A DNA stretch of 64,000 nucleotides from positions 43,106-107,105 of the forward strand of contig CAWBSR010000004.1 in NCBI GenBank assembly GCA_963791545.1, written 5' to 3'. The DNA comes from JALYXV01 sp963791545 (lineage in GTDB: Bacteria; Actinomycetota; Acidimicrobiia; Acidimicrobiales; Palsa-688). The notes beneath the pieces were generated by a model. The model made no database searches. It was given only the letters and a program-made list of their open reading frames with translations, and was not told where the DNA came from. Shown here in pieces: positions 1 to 7,747 of this stretch. Position 1 is the first letter of the stretch; each line of letters opens with the position of its first letter. The position numbers and the translations under genes were made by a program.

Positions 1-703
1 GGACGTGTTCCGATTTGGTCGGGGCGGGGGCGAGTCCCAGCCGGGCGCAGATCCGGTCCGCCGTGGCCTGCTGGGCGGCGGGGTCGGCCAGGTCCTGTTC
101 GTACCTCAAGGTGACATGCGGCAGGCCGGCCAGCATGGTGGCCAGGTACTGGTCGCTCTCCTCGAAGAGATAGGTCATCATCAGGACCTCGACCGGGTCG
201 ATGTCCAAGGGCCGGAACTCGGCGCCGTCCTGGCGGCGCACGTGCCATTGAGTCCTGGCCGCGATGGTCGAAGAGATCGCCTGGGCCAGGTAGTTGTCCC
301 GGCGGAGGAAGACCAGGTGGACGCCTGCCGCCGACAGCTGGCTCAGGTACCGGGTTCGTTCCCGCAGCACCTGGTACCCGAAATGCCCGCAGTGGATCTT
401 GAAGCCGTAGGCCTTTGCCCCCCGGAGTCCCGCTTTGGCGGCCCTCCCCTCAATGAAGCGCTCCGGCAGGACCAGCCGGTCCCGCAGGATCTCGGCGTCG
501 CAGATGATCTCGGGGTGCGAGCTCAGGAGGTCGGTCAACAGTTCGCTACCGGCCCGCCCCGGCGTCACGATGACGAAGCGGGCCCCCGGTTGTAGGCGCC
601 GGCCCACCGCGCCGAGGGCGTACATCCGCAACGAGTGCGTGCGGAGCCATCCCGCCCGCGAGGCCAGGGGGTTGCGGGCACGTACCCATTCCACGGCGTG
701 CAC
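1..703 (-). CDS. Sulfotransferase-family protein, C-terminus cut by window edge
   Basis: The minus-strand frame stays open to the left edge, so only the N-terminal ~234 residues are present. Near residues 43-55 is RFVIVTPGRAGSE, which fits the 5'-phosphosulfate loop of PAPS-dependent sulfotransferases. Near residues 128-142, LVFLRRDNYLAQAIS fits the 3'-phosphate-binding segment. The family moves a sulfuryl group from PAPS to carbohydrate, lipid or small-molecule acceptors; the acceptor here is unknown. The start is uncertain: GTG at 703 or 694, or ATG at 625. The longer forms include WVRARNPLASRAGW, which looks coding. The gene begins 13 bp after the frame-broken gene upstream, so the two may be co-transcribed. 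Confidence 0.75.
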   Translation of the reverse strand, partial: MHAVEWVRARNPLASRAGWLRTHSLRMYALGAVGRRLQPGARFVIVTPGRAGSELLTDLLSSHPEIICDAEILRDRLVLPERFIEGRAAKAGLRGAKAYGFKIHCGHFGYQVLRERTRYLSQLSAAGVHLVFLRRDNYLAQAISSTIAARTQWHVRRQDGAEFRPLDIDPVEVLMMTYLFEESDQYLATMLAGLPHVTLRYEQDLADPAAQQATADRICARLGLAPAPTKSEHV

Positions 704-716
704 CGCCGAAAAGTAC

Positions 717-1511
717 CTAACTCCAGCGGGGCAGGTTTACCGCCCCGGCCGGGCCGGGCCGGCTGGGGAGCTCGGGCGCCGCCGCGACAGCCTTGGCCGA
801 TCCGGGGGGCAGCGCCGGGTGCTCCACCAGTTCGTCCAGCCGGACCAAGGCGCGGTCAAGCTGGACGACGCTCTGGCGGAGCTTCCTGGTGAGCCGGGCG
901 ATACCGTCGGCCAACTCCGAGCCGCCCCCGGCGGAGGCGGCCAGCGCCGTCACCTGTTCGTCGATGCGCAGGGCCAGGCGTTGCATCTCCTGCTCGATCG
1001 AGGTGCCGATGCGCTCGGCGGCCTGGGTCCGCCGGTCGCTGACCTCCATGCGCTCGTCGATCGACTGGAGGGCGCCGGTCGAGCGGCGTAACTGATCACC
1101 GATGCGGTCCATCTGCACCTGCAGTTTCTCGATGGCGGCCATGATCCCCTGCCCTTCGAGACCGCCGGTCAGCTCCCCGGGGCGGCGCCGTAGCATCACC
1201 TCGGACAGCAAGGCGGTGACATCGGCCGTCACCGCTTCCGCCACTTCTCCCGGACGAGGGATCAGGGGCAGGAGGGCGTCGATCAACTCGCGGGGGTCGC
1301 TGCGCCCCAGCGACTCGCCCAGCCGGGCCGACAGCCGGCGGGCCAGCGGCTCGACGAGGTTGCGGTCGCCGGTCATGGCCCGGGCGATGAGCTCCTCGAC
1401 GTCTCGGAGGTCGGGCTTGACTTTCAAGTGGGACAGGCTCTCCTGCATGGCGGCGATGACGGCGGCGATTTCGGCGCCTCCACCAAAACCCCCTGGGCGG
1501 GCGGCGGGGCC
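717..1511 (-). CDS. Helical/coiled-coil C-terminal part of the frame-broken gene at 717-2722
   Basis: This frame reads as ordinary coding sequence from about GGFGGGAEIAAVIAAMQESL to a stop at 717. It has several amphipathic helices rich in Leu, Arg and Glu (for example DRIGDQLRRSTGALQSIDER) and probable coiled coils. It has no credible start of its own. It continues the protein begun at 2722 once the frame is shifted inside the GC-repeat, proline-coding stretch at about 1500-1650. I do not recognise the family. A structural or cytoskeletal-like helical protein is possible but only a guess. The break is either an indel in low-complexity DNA or a sequencing error. Confidence 0.5.
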   Translation of the reverse strand, partial: GPAARPGGFGGGAEIAAVIAAMQESLSHLKVKPDLRDVEELIARAMTGDRNLVEPLARRLSARLGESLGRSDPRELIDALLPLIPRPGEVAEAVTADVTALLSEVMLRRRPGELTGGLEGQGIMAAIEKLQVQMDRIGDQLRRSTGALQSIDERMEVSDRRTQAAERIGTSIEQEMQRLALRIDEQVTALAASAGGGSELADGIARLTRKLRQSVVQLDRALVRLDELVEHPALPPGSAKAVAAAPELPSRPGPAGAVNLPRWS

Positions 1512-2722
1512 GGTGACGTGGGCGGGGGCGGTGCCGGAGCAAGCGGAGGCGGGGCCGGGGCAGGCGGAGGCGGGGCCGGGGGCGGCGGAGGCGGAGGCGG
1601 GGGCGGGGGCGGCGGAGGCGGGGCGGGGGCGGCAACCCGGTCTTGGGGCCCCGGACCCGGGCGAGGGGAGGTGCCGGCGGCGCCTGTGGCGACTCCGGTG
1701 GGGGCCGTGGCTGCGGCGGCCGGGGCGGCCGGGGCTGCTTCCCGCCGTCGTGGCGATTCCGGTCCGTCGTCCGAGACCGGACCGGTCGCCTCCGGCCCAG
1801 GGCTCCGACCGAGGTCCGCCTTGCCGTCGCCGGAGCGGACACCCCGGGCCCACCCGGTCGGGGGCCCGCCACCCTCGTCCGCCTCCTCGGAGCCGGAGTC
1901 GGAGTCGGAGTCGGAGTCGGAGTCGGAGTCGGAACGGGAATCGGAGGCGTCAAAATCGTCGGCGTCGTCGGAGTCGTCCAGTTGCGGCACCCACCAGCCC
2001 CGAAGCGGCGTCGGGGGGTGGGGCGGGTCCGAGAATGCGGCTGCGGCTGCGGCTGCGGCTGCGGTTGCGGCCTCCCACGGCCGTCCCGGCGTCTCCCACC
2101 CGTCGCCGGCGCCCGGCAGCGGCACCGGGGACCCCGGTCCGAGCTCGTCTGGCTGGCCCCGCCGCCACAGCGATTCCTGGAAATTGTCGTCCGTGTCCGC
2201 CAGCGGTGGCGGGTGCTCTTCGGCCACCCAGGACCGCCAGTCGGCCAGGGTGACGGCCCACGCCCGGCGGGCGAGGGCACACTCCTCGGGATCTCCCATG
2301 AGCGTCTCGCCACCGGCGAAGCGGAACTCGAAGTCGCCGGTCGAATCGCGCACCAGCACGCAGCGCTCCAGGCCCGAGCGACTCTGGCTCACGACCTCGA
2401 TGCCGTCGTCGCTGTCGCGCGCCGCCCGCAGGGCGATTTTCAGCGCCGCCGCGGCCGCCAGGCCCGATCGGACCTCAGTCGGCTCCAGGTTCCCCGGGCG
2501 GTACGCCCGTACCTCGAAGCTGGCAACCTCACCCGGTATCGGCACCAGGTACGGGGTGACCAGCCGGTCGCCGCCCTCGATGGCGCCGACCACCAGCAGC
2601 CGGGCCAGGATGCGCCCCGCAGTGGGACTGGAAGCGGCCCCCGGAGCCGTCAGGGCGCACCGCAACAGGAACTCGAGGAACAGATCCTGGTCGCCCGTCT
2701 CCTTCAGCAGTCGGTTCACCAT
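1424..2722 (-). CDS. Hypothetical protein with ordered N-terminal domain, Ser-Asp and poly-Pro tracts; 5' part of a frame-broken gene
   Basis: Starts ATG at 2722, 49 bp after the membrane protein gene ending at 2772, in the same orientation. Residues 1 to about 185 look like a folded domain (MVNRLLKETGDQDLFLEFLL..., ...RAWAVTLADWRSWVAEE). I do not recognise it. A low-complexity region follows: an Ala run, (Ser-Asp)n coded by a hexamer repeat, and a long poly-Pro tract. After the poly-Pro tract this frame becomes implausible and stops at 1424, while the neighbouring frame carries a convincing helical C-terminus. The intact protein was probably ~640 residues: N-domain, disordered linker, coiled-coil tail. 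Confidence 0.6.
   Translation of the reverse strand: MVNRLLKETGDQDLFLEFLLRCALTAPGAASSPTAGRILARLLVVGAIEGGDRLVTPYLVPIPGEVASFEVRAYRPGNLEPTEVRSGLAAAAALKIALRAARDSDDGIEVVSQSRSGLERCVLVRDSTGDFEFRFAGGETLMGDPEECALARRAWAVTLADWRSWVAEEHPPPLADTDDNFQESLWRRGQPDELGPGSPVPLPGAGDGWETPGRPWEAATAAAAAAAAAFSDPPHPPTPLRGWWVPQLDDSDDADDFDASDSRSDSDSDSDSDSDSGSEEADEGGGPPTGWARGVRSGDGKADLGRSPGPEATGPVSDDGPESPRRREAAPAAPAAAATAPTGVATGAAGTSPRPGPGPQDRVAAPAPPPPPPPPPPPPPPPAPPPPAPAPPPLAPAPPPPTSPAPPPAQGVLVEAPKSPPSSPPCRRACPT
1895..1930. repeat. Hexamer tandem repeat (GGAGTC)6
   Basis: Six perfect GGAGTC units in tandem. On the minus strand they encode the alternating Ser-Asp tract of the low-complexity linker. Such repeats expand and contract by slippage without breaking frame. 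Confidence 0.95.
2036..2071. repeat. Hexamer tandem repeat (TGCGGC)n coding an alanine run
   Basis: About six TGCGGC-type units, one imperfect. On the minus strand they encode an Ala-rich run in the same linker. Together with the GC-rich GGCGGA-type stretch at ~1545-1625 they make this gene prone to slippage and to assembly error. Confidence 0.9.
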
Positions 2723-2771
2723 AGGTGGCTACCAGTTTGTGCCCTGCGGGCGGCCTCCCGACACCGCATCC

Positions 2772-3770
2772 TCACTGCATCCGCAGTGTGATGATCTTGG
2801 CGTTGTCGGCGATGTCGGTCTCGCCTGCTGCGGTGTCGATCCGGGCCGTCAGCGTGGTCGGCTGGCCGGCCACCACCCGAAGCCCGCCCAGGGTCACGGT
2901 GCGGGTCTGACCGGGAGCCAGATCGACGAAGTCCCGGACCATCTGGGTGGGCCCGAACAGGGCAGGGGCAATCGTGGCCGACACCGTCAGGTTCTTCTCG
3001 GGCTGGTTGCCGGTGTTGGCGACCACGATCTGGAGGCTCAGCGCCTTGGCGACGGGAAGGACCTGCACCCCGTTCTGCACGTTGACCGGCTGGGGGTTGG
3101 TCGTGACCAGGACCACCCGCACGTCGTTGACCGGGGTCACGCTGTGCGCCGATCGCAGGCTGGCGACGAAGACCGACAGGGTGTCGGCGCTGTAGGCGGC
3201 GGCATTGGTGACCCACCGGGAGTCGGGGAGCGGAGGATTCATCGTCCCCATGGCCTGTTGGAACAAGCTGTAGGCCCGGTCGGCCGCCTGGAAGTCGAGG
3301 CCCACGCTGGTCAGCGCCTGGATGCCGGCGTCCTGGGTGGGGCCATTCAGCGCCACCCCGACTGCCTGGCTCAGGGCCTTGGTCCCGGTGTAGCGGATGT
3401 CCAGGGCGGCGACCAGGAGGGCGTGGACGGTCCTCATCTGGCTGGGCGGGTTGAGCTTCTGGATCGCCGTCAGGGTCTGCTGGGCCTGGGCGGCGACACC
3501 GTTGATGTGGTTCACGATGGTGGCCGGGGACAGGCCCAACGCCTGGGTGCGGACCGCGTTCAGGTCCAGTCCTTCCTGGCTCGACTGCTGGATGGCCGGG
3601 AGGGCCTGGTCCAGGTAGGACTGCTGGGCCTGCTGGCGGGCCGGGGCCGGGGAACGGGTCGACATGGCGGCATTGATCGCGATGACCAGCAGGGTGGCCA
3701 GCAGCCCGAAAAACAACCAGGGCCGGCCCCGACGGCGAGTCGTGCGTGTCGGGCGGCTTCCCAATGCCAT
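2772..3770 (-). CDS. Membrane-anchored extracytoplasmic protein of unknown function with CARDB-like C-terminus
   Basis: 332 residues. A basic N-terminus (RPTRTTRRRGRPW) is followed by one transmembrane segment at about residues 20-36 (LFFGLLATLLVIAINAAM), so most of the protein should lie outside the membrane. The middle is a Gln/Ala-rich helical region. The last ~110 residues (LSLQIVVANTGNQPEKNLTVSATI, ...LAPGQTRTVTL...) resemble a CARDB/DUF11-like beta-sandwich often found in cell-surface proteins. It is 49 bp upstream of the low-complexity gene at 2722 and probably in one operon with it. No enzymatic motif is visible. Confidence 0.7.
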   Translation of the reverse strand: MALGSRPTRTTRRRGRPWLFFGLLATLLVIAINAAMSTRSPAPARQQAQQSYLDQALPAIQQSSQEGLDLNAVRTQALGLSPATIVNHINGVAAQAQQTLTAIQKLNPPSQMRTVHALLVAALDIRYTGTKALSQAVGVALNGPTQDAGIQALTSVGLDFQAADRAYSLFQQAMGTMNPPLPDSRWVTNAAAYSADTLSVFVASLRSAHSVTPVNDVRVVLVTTNPQPVNVQNGVQVLPVAKALSLQIVVANTGNQPEKNLTVSATIAPALFGPTQMVRDFVDLAPGQTRTVTLGGLRVVAGQPTTLTARIDTAAGETDIADNAKIITLRMQ

Positions 3771-3869
3771 CTCCGCGAAACCCTAGTGCCGGGCTGGGCC
3801 GCAAGCGGGCCGGCCAGCCCCGGCTGGGTGGGCTGGACCGGACGCCCCTGATCGGCGACTATCTGGGGC

Positions 3870-4223
3870 ATGTTCCTGTCGCGTGGCGCTCGTTTCCTTG
3901 TTCCTGGCGCGGTGGTCATGGCGCTCCTGACGATTTCATGTGGTGGTAAGGGCAGCTCCGGCCCGAGCCAGGCGACGGTCGAGCGCGTCACCGCGGCCGG
4001 CGTGACGTCGGTGCTGAAGGCCCACAACGAGACGCTTAAGGGAGCCATCACCTGCGTAGGCGTGGCCCCGGGAATCATCGACTGCCACGGGACGACCACC
4101 AACGGCGACGAGGTCCAGGCCACCCTGGACGCCACCACCGCAGGCCAGACCTGCCAGGGTCCCCTCGTGGTCAACGTGAAAGGCGTCAAGCTGGACGCCG
4201 TGGCCGACGAAAAATGCGCCTGA
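3870..4223 (+). CDS. Small secreted lipoprotein, DUF4333-like
   Basis: 117 residues with a signal peptide ending in the lipobox LTISC (Cys at ~24), so it is probably lipid-anchored outside the membrane. The mature part has paired Cys residues (ITCVG..., DCHGTTTNGDEVQATLD, TCQGPLVV) and a terminal KCA. The layout recalls the small DUF4333-type lipoproteins of Actinobacteria, but that assignment is by eye. Function is unknown. It diverges from the 2772-3770 gene and is followed by another lipoprotein gene. Confidence 0.65.
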   Translation: MFLSRGARFLVPGAVVMALLTISCGGKGSSGPSQATVERVTAAGVTSVLKAHNETLKGAITCVGVAPGIIDCHGTTTNGDEVQATLDATTAGQTCQGPLVVNVKGVKLDAVADEKCA

Positions 4224-4338
4224 GCACCTTCTGAGTGCAGGAGGCGCCACGGTGCACAGCAAGGCGATAGGGGCGCGAGGAGCGGGAACCGGCCAGGTTG
4301 CCCGGGAAGGAGGCTCAGTTGTGGGCATCATTGTCCCT

Positions 4339-4950
4339 ATGCGATTTGGGGACGGGAAGAGGCGGGCTACGGCGCGCACTCGAGCGACGGGTCGGACGGG
4401 AGCCATGCGGGGCGGCCGGCTGGCGCGGGCCGGCGTGTCCGGCGCGTTGTTGCTGGCCGCCTGCAGCCATTCCGTGGCCACGGTTCCGCCGACGACGGTC
4501 GCCAGCACTACCACCACCTCGACCACGGTGGCTGTTGTCAGCAACCTCACGATCGACGGAGTGCGCCCCGCGGTGCTGCAGGCGCCCTTCTACCCCCAGG
4601 TCAAGGTGACCCAGGTGACCTGCGGGGCGGCACCCAAGGGGGGGCGGTTCGTGCGCATCGACCTTCCGGCCGGGGCCGCGGGGACGACGGGCAAATCCGT
4701 GCTCACCAAGCCCACCGCGGTGATCGTCGTCCCTGGTGCCGCGGTCCTGGTTGACCCCCGCTTCATCAACCGGGCCTTGTACGCGGAGGCCATGAAGAGC
4801 ATCGCGGTTTCCACCCAGGGCAGCTTCGTACTCAACATGGTGAATCTGGCGAAACTGGGCGGCGACGGATTGTCGGTGCAGGTCGGAAGTGTCCGCGTCG
4901 TCGGCGGCTACCAGTGCCCGGCGACCGACGTGGCCTACCCGGGCACCTGA
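4339..4950 (+). CDS. Putative lipoprotein, unknown function
   Basis: I prefer ATG 4339 (MRFGDGKRR) over upstream in-frame starts because it gives a normal lipoprotein leader: a basic stretch, a hydrophobic core (VSGALLLAAC) with lipobox LLAAC, then a Thr-rich linker. ATG 4405 is another option. The mature domain has two cysteines (QVTCGAAPKGG... and GGYQCPATD) that could form a disulfide. No family recognised. The stop abuts the end of the convergent M15 peptidase gene at 4951. Confidence 0.6.
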   Translation: MRFGDGKRRATARTRATGRTGAMRGGRLARAGVSGALLLAACSHSVATVPPTTVASTTTTSTTVAVVSNLTIDGVRPAVLQAPFYPQVKVTQVTCGAAPKGGRFVRIDLPAGAAGTTGKSVLTKPTAVIVVPGAAVLVDPRFINRALYAEAMKSIAVSTQGSFVLNMVNLAKLGGDGLSVQVGSVRVVGGYQCPATDVAYPGT

Positions 4951-5775
4951 TCAGCCGCCCGTCTTGGAGAAGTGCTGATAGTCAGGGGCACTCCAACGGC
5001 CCCCCCATTGCCAGCCCACCGAGGCGAAGGCGGCCACCAGCGCCCCGCCGGGGACGGCCATGCCGGGACGGACCTTGGTCCGGTCGACGAACGCGGCGCC
5101 GGCCGGCGGCATCACGGTGCGGCCCAGCACATAGGGGTTTTCGATCGTGTTCACGTCGATCGCCTCACCGTAGGAGTGCACCGACAACCCTGACCCGCCG
5201 ACCGCGTTGCGGCAGTTGAAACCCGACGTGTTATCGGCGTCCATGGACGCCGGATCGCTGCCTTTGTAGGCGTCCACCGGTTGCATCTGGCGGATCGGAA
5301 AATGCCCGGCGAACAGGCGGGAAAAGATCATCTGTACGTCGCTCGTCACTGCGGCATTGACGATAATGGTGCCTACGTGAGCCTGGTTGTCGAAGCCCCA
5401 AAAGCTCAGGTGCAGGAGGCGCAGCTGGCTGGGGCCGACCGGGCAACCCGGGTGGTAACTAAAGGCGATATCGGCGGCGGTCACGGGCCCTGCCGTTGCC
5501 ACGAATGAATCCGATAAGACCGTCGTGCTGGTGCTGGTGCTGATGCTGGTGCTAGTGCTCGCGGCGGTGGTCGTGGTCGGTGCCGGCCCCGCCGAGGGGG
5601 GCGCGGGCGGGGCGGTGATCACCGGTTGTGACCCGATGGTCACGCGGGGACCGGTACTCGACGGCGCCGTGGCCTGGGCCGAGGTAGGGGTCGACCGGCT
5701 GCACGCGGCGACAACGACGCTGAGGGCGGCCAAGGCCCAGCCAGCACGGTGGAGGAGTCGCCGGGACGGCCGCAT
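4951..5775 (-). CDS. Lipoprotein D-alanyl-D-alanine carboxypeptidase-like (peptidase M15 family)
   Basis: Start chosen at ATG 5775 (MRPSRRLLHRAGW), giving a leader with lipobox VVAAC and a Thr/Ser-rich linker. The C-terminal ~130 residues carry the M15 zinc-site signatures: SVHSYGEAIDVN (the HxxxxxxD pattern of VanY/DDPA-type enzymes) and DYQHFS near the end for the third ligand. The family cleaves the terminal D-Ala from peptidoglycan stem peptides or acts as an endopeptidase, here on the outer membrane face. It is divergent from an L,D-transpeptidase-like gene whose start is only 25 bp away, which suggests joint control of cell-wall remodelling. Confidence 0.8.
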   Translation of the reverse strand: MRPSRRLLHRAGWALAALSVVVAACSRSTPTSAQATAPSSTGPRVTIGSQPVITAPPAPPSAGPAPTTTTAASTSTSISTSTSTTVLSDSFVATAGPVTAADIAFSYHPGCPVGPSQLRLLHLSFWGFDNQAHVGTIIVNAAVTSDVQMIFSRLFAGHFPIRQMQPVDAYKGSDPASMDADNTSGFNCRNAVGGSGLSVHSYGEAIDVNTIENPYVLGRTVMPPAGAAFVDRTKVRPGMAVPGGALVAAFASVGWQWGGRWSAPDYQHFSKTGG

Positions 5776-5799
5776 CCCCTCACGATAAGGTCGCTGCGA

Positions 5800-6720
5800 A
5801 TGCCGAAGGGTCGAAATCGTCGGTTTCGGATGATCGCCGGGGTCGGCGCCCTCCTTTTGGCCGGCTGCGGGGCCGCCGGTCACGGTCCGGTGGAGTCGGC
5901 GAGAACGACGGCCTCCGCGCTGACGACGACTCCGATTACCACCGCCCCTCGGACCACGCCCACCACCGGGGCCTCATCGACGGCCACCGGGGCCTCGACC
6001 ACGGCCACCGCGGTGACGACCACCAAACCACCACCCACCCCGACAACGGCAACGCCCAAGGCACCCAGGTCACCCCGGGCGACGACGACCGGCTGCCCCG
6101 CGACGCTGGCCGGCCAGCTGGCCACCACCGGCGGCGGCTCCCAGCTGATCACGGTGGTCGCCAGTTCGACCGCGTCCACCTCGGCCACGGTGACCATCTG
6201 GCAAAAGACGGGCAGCTGCTGGAGTCAGGCCGGCGGCCCCTGGACTGGTCGGGTCGGGTACCACGGGCTCTCCATTCACCACCGCGAAGGCGACGGGACG
6301 ACGCCAATGGGCCTGTTCGCGGTCAGTTCCGCGTTTTACGGCATCGCCGCCAATCCCGGGGTGCACGGCTCCTACCACCAGTTGGTTTGCGGCGACTGGT
6401 GGGACGAGGACCCGGCGTCGGCCCAGTACAACACTTTCCAGCACGTCGCCTGCGACGCCACCCCCCTATTTGGCGCGGCCAGCGAGATGCTGTGGCAGCA
6501 GGAAGTCGCCTACCAGAACTTCGCCGTGGTCCAGTACAACACCGGCCCGGTCGTATCGGGCGCCGGTTCCGCCATCTTCGTACATGACGACACCGGGCGC
6601 GCAACCAATGGCTGCATAAGCCTGCCCCGTTCTGCGCTCATAACAGTCCTGCGCTGGCTGCAGCCGGGGCTGTCACCACACATCGCCATCGGCACTGAGA
6701 CTACGATTAACCAGACGTGA
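5800..6720 (+). CDS. Lipoprotein L,D-transpeptidase-like (YkuD family)
   Basis: Start at ATG 5800, preceded by AAGG. ATG 5830 is possible. The leader has lipobox LLAGC and is followed by a ~80-residue Thr/Pro linker. The C-terminal domain shows YkuD features: GYHGLSIHHREGDGTTPMG and the catalytic-site pattern HDDTGRATNGCISLP (His...Gly...Cys). The family makes 3-3 crosslinks in peptidoglycan or attaches proteins to it. Divergent pairing with the M15 carboxypeptidase is sensible, because L,D-transpeptidases use the tetrapeptides that such carboxypeptidases produce. Confidence 0.82.
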   Translation: MPKGRNRRFRMIAGVGALLLAGCGAAGHGPVESARTTASALTTTPITTAPRTTPTTGASSTATGASTTATAVTTTKPPPTPTTATPKAPRSPRATTTGCPATLAGQLATTGGGSQLITVVASSTASTSATVTIWQKTGSCWSQAGGPWTGRVGYHGLSIHHREGDGTTPMGLFAVSSAFYGIAANPGVHGSYHQLVCGDWWDEDPASAQYNTFQHVACDATPLFGAASEMLWQQEVAYQNFAVVQYNTGPVVSGAGSAIFVHDDTGRATNGCISLPRSALITVLRWLQPGLSPHIAIGTETTINQT

Positions 6721-6919
6721 ATATCGGAACACCTGGAACACAAGTGGTTGGGTTACCGCTGAATGGGGGGCGCTGCGCTGACTGCAGCCACCAGTGCCCC
6801 TCCGTCGACCACCACGCCGGCCGCCCTCTCCCTGACCAGGGCCGGCGTGCACGGCCTCGTTCATCATCGGTTCACACAGCGGTGACAGGCGCTTGACGGG
6901 GACGTGGGATGCTGCAGCG

Positions 6920-7738
6920 GTGATCACGCTCGGGGTCGGTTGCGTGTTCTCGTTCCGGGCCGAGGTGCCCACCGCCGCCGTCTTGCAGGTGGAGCCCCGC
7001 ACGGATGGACCGGAGGTGGTCCGCCACGATTGGTCGACGCGCCCCCTGGCGGGATCGCGTTCCTACATCGACCGGTTCGGCAACACCTGCCGCCGCCTGA
7101 CGCTGCCGCCCGGCGACCTCACCCTGCGCTTCGACGCTGATGTCCTGGTACCGGAAATCATCGACGCCCGGGACTTCGACGCCCCCGAGGTGGCGCCCGC
7201 CGACCTCCCCGATGACGCCCTGGCGTTCACTCTCCCCAGCCGGTTCTGCCAGTCCGATGTGCTGGGCGACGAGGCGTGGAAGAACTTCGGCCACCTGACG
7301 CCCGGGAACGCCCGGGTTCAGGCGGTATGCGACTTCGTCCATGAGCACATCACGTTCTGCGGCGAGAGCAGTTCACCGACCAAGACCGCGGTGGACGTGT
7401 TCCAATCGGGCCAAGGGGTGTGCCGGGACTTCGCCCATCTGATGATCACCTTCCTCCGGGCCCTCAACATCCCGGCTCGCTATGCCTTCGGCTACCTCCC
7501 CGACATCGGCGTGGCCCCGGCATCGGAGCCCATGGACTTCTGCGCCTGGACCGAGGTGTACCTCGGGGACCAGTGGTACACGTTCGACCCCCGCAACAAC
7601 GAGGCCCGAACGGGCCGGGTCCTGATCGGCCGGGGCCGCGACGCCGTCGACGTGGCCATGGTGACTACCTATGGGGGCCCGCAGTTGACCGAGATGTCGG
7701 TGTGGGCCGAACCCCGCCCACCCGCCCCGGCGGCCTAG
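6920..7738 (+). CDS. Transglutaminase-like (COG1305-type) protein
   Basis: Start taken as GTG 6920 (MITLGVGCVFSFRAEVPT), which matches the beta-strand opening of this family; TTG 6893 is the alternative. The N-terminal half is the transglutaminase beta-sandwich and the C-terminal half the papain-like core: SGQGVCRDFAH with the nucleophile Cys at ~167, and WYTFDPRNN with the Asp at ~223. The position usually read as the catalytic His (HAW) is FCAW here, so His is replaced by Cys. The role is unclear: peptide crosslinking, hydrolysis or an inactive scaffold. No partner (alpha-E or circularly permuted ATP-grasp gene) is adjacent. Confidence 0.8.
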   Translation: MITLGVGCVFSFRAEVPTAAVLQVEPRTDGPEVVRHDWSTRPLAGSRSYIDRFGNTCRRLTLPPGDLTLRFDADVLVPEIIDARDFDAPEVAPADLPDDALAFTLPSRFCQSDVLGDEAWKNFGHLTPGNARVQAVCDFVHEHITFCGESSSPTKTAVDVFQSGQGVCRDFAHLMITFLRALNIPARYAFGYLPDIGVAPASEPMDFCAWTEVYLGDQWYTFDPRNNEARTGRVLIGRGRDAVDVAMVTTYGGPQLTEMSVWAEPRPPAPAA

Positions 7739-7747
7739 ACCGCTCGC

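Noticed and set aside
1545..2071. Possible CRISPR array in the repeated region
   Set aside because: Repeats are contiguous hexamers coding low-complexity protein; no spaced repeats of 25-37 bp are seen anywhere in the window.
1428..3851. Plus-strand open frame of 807 codons
   Set aside because: Spans antisense of two minus-strand genes and their gap; low-complexity Gly/Ser/Arg composition only.
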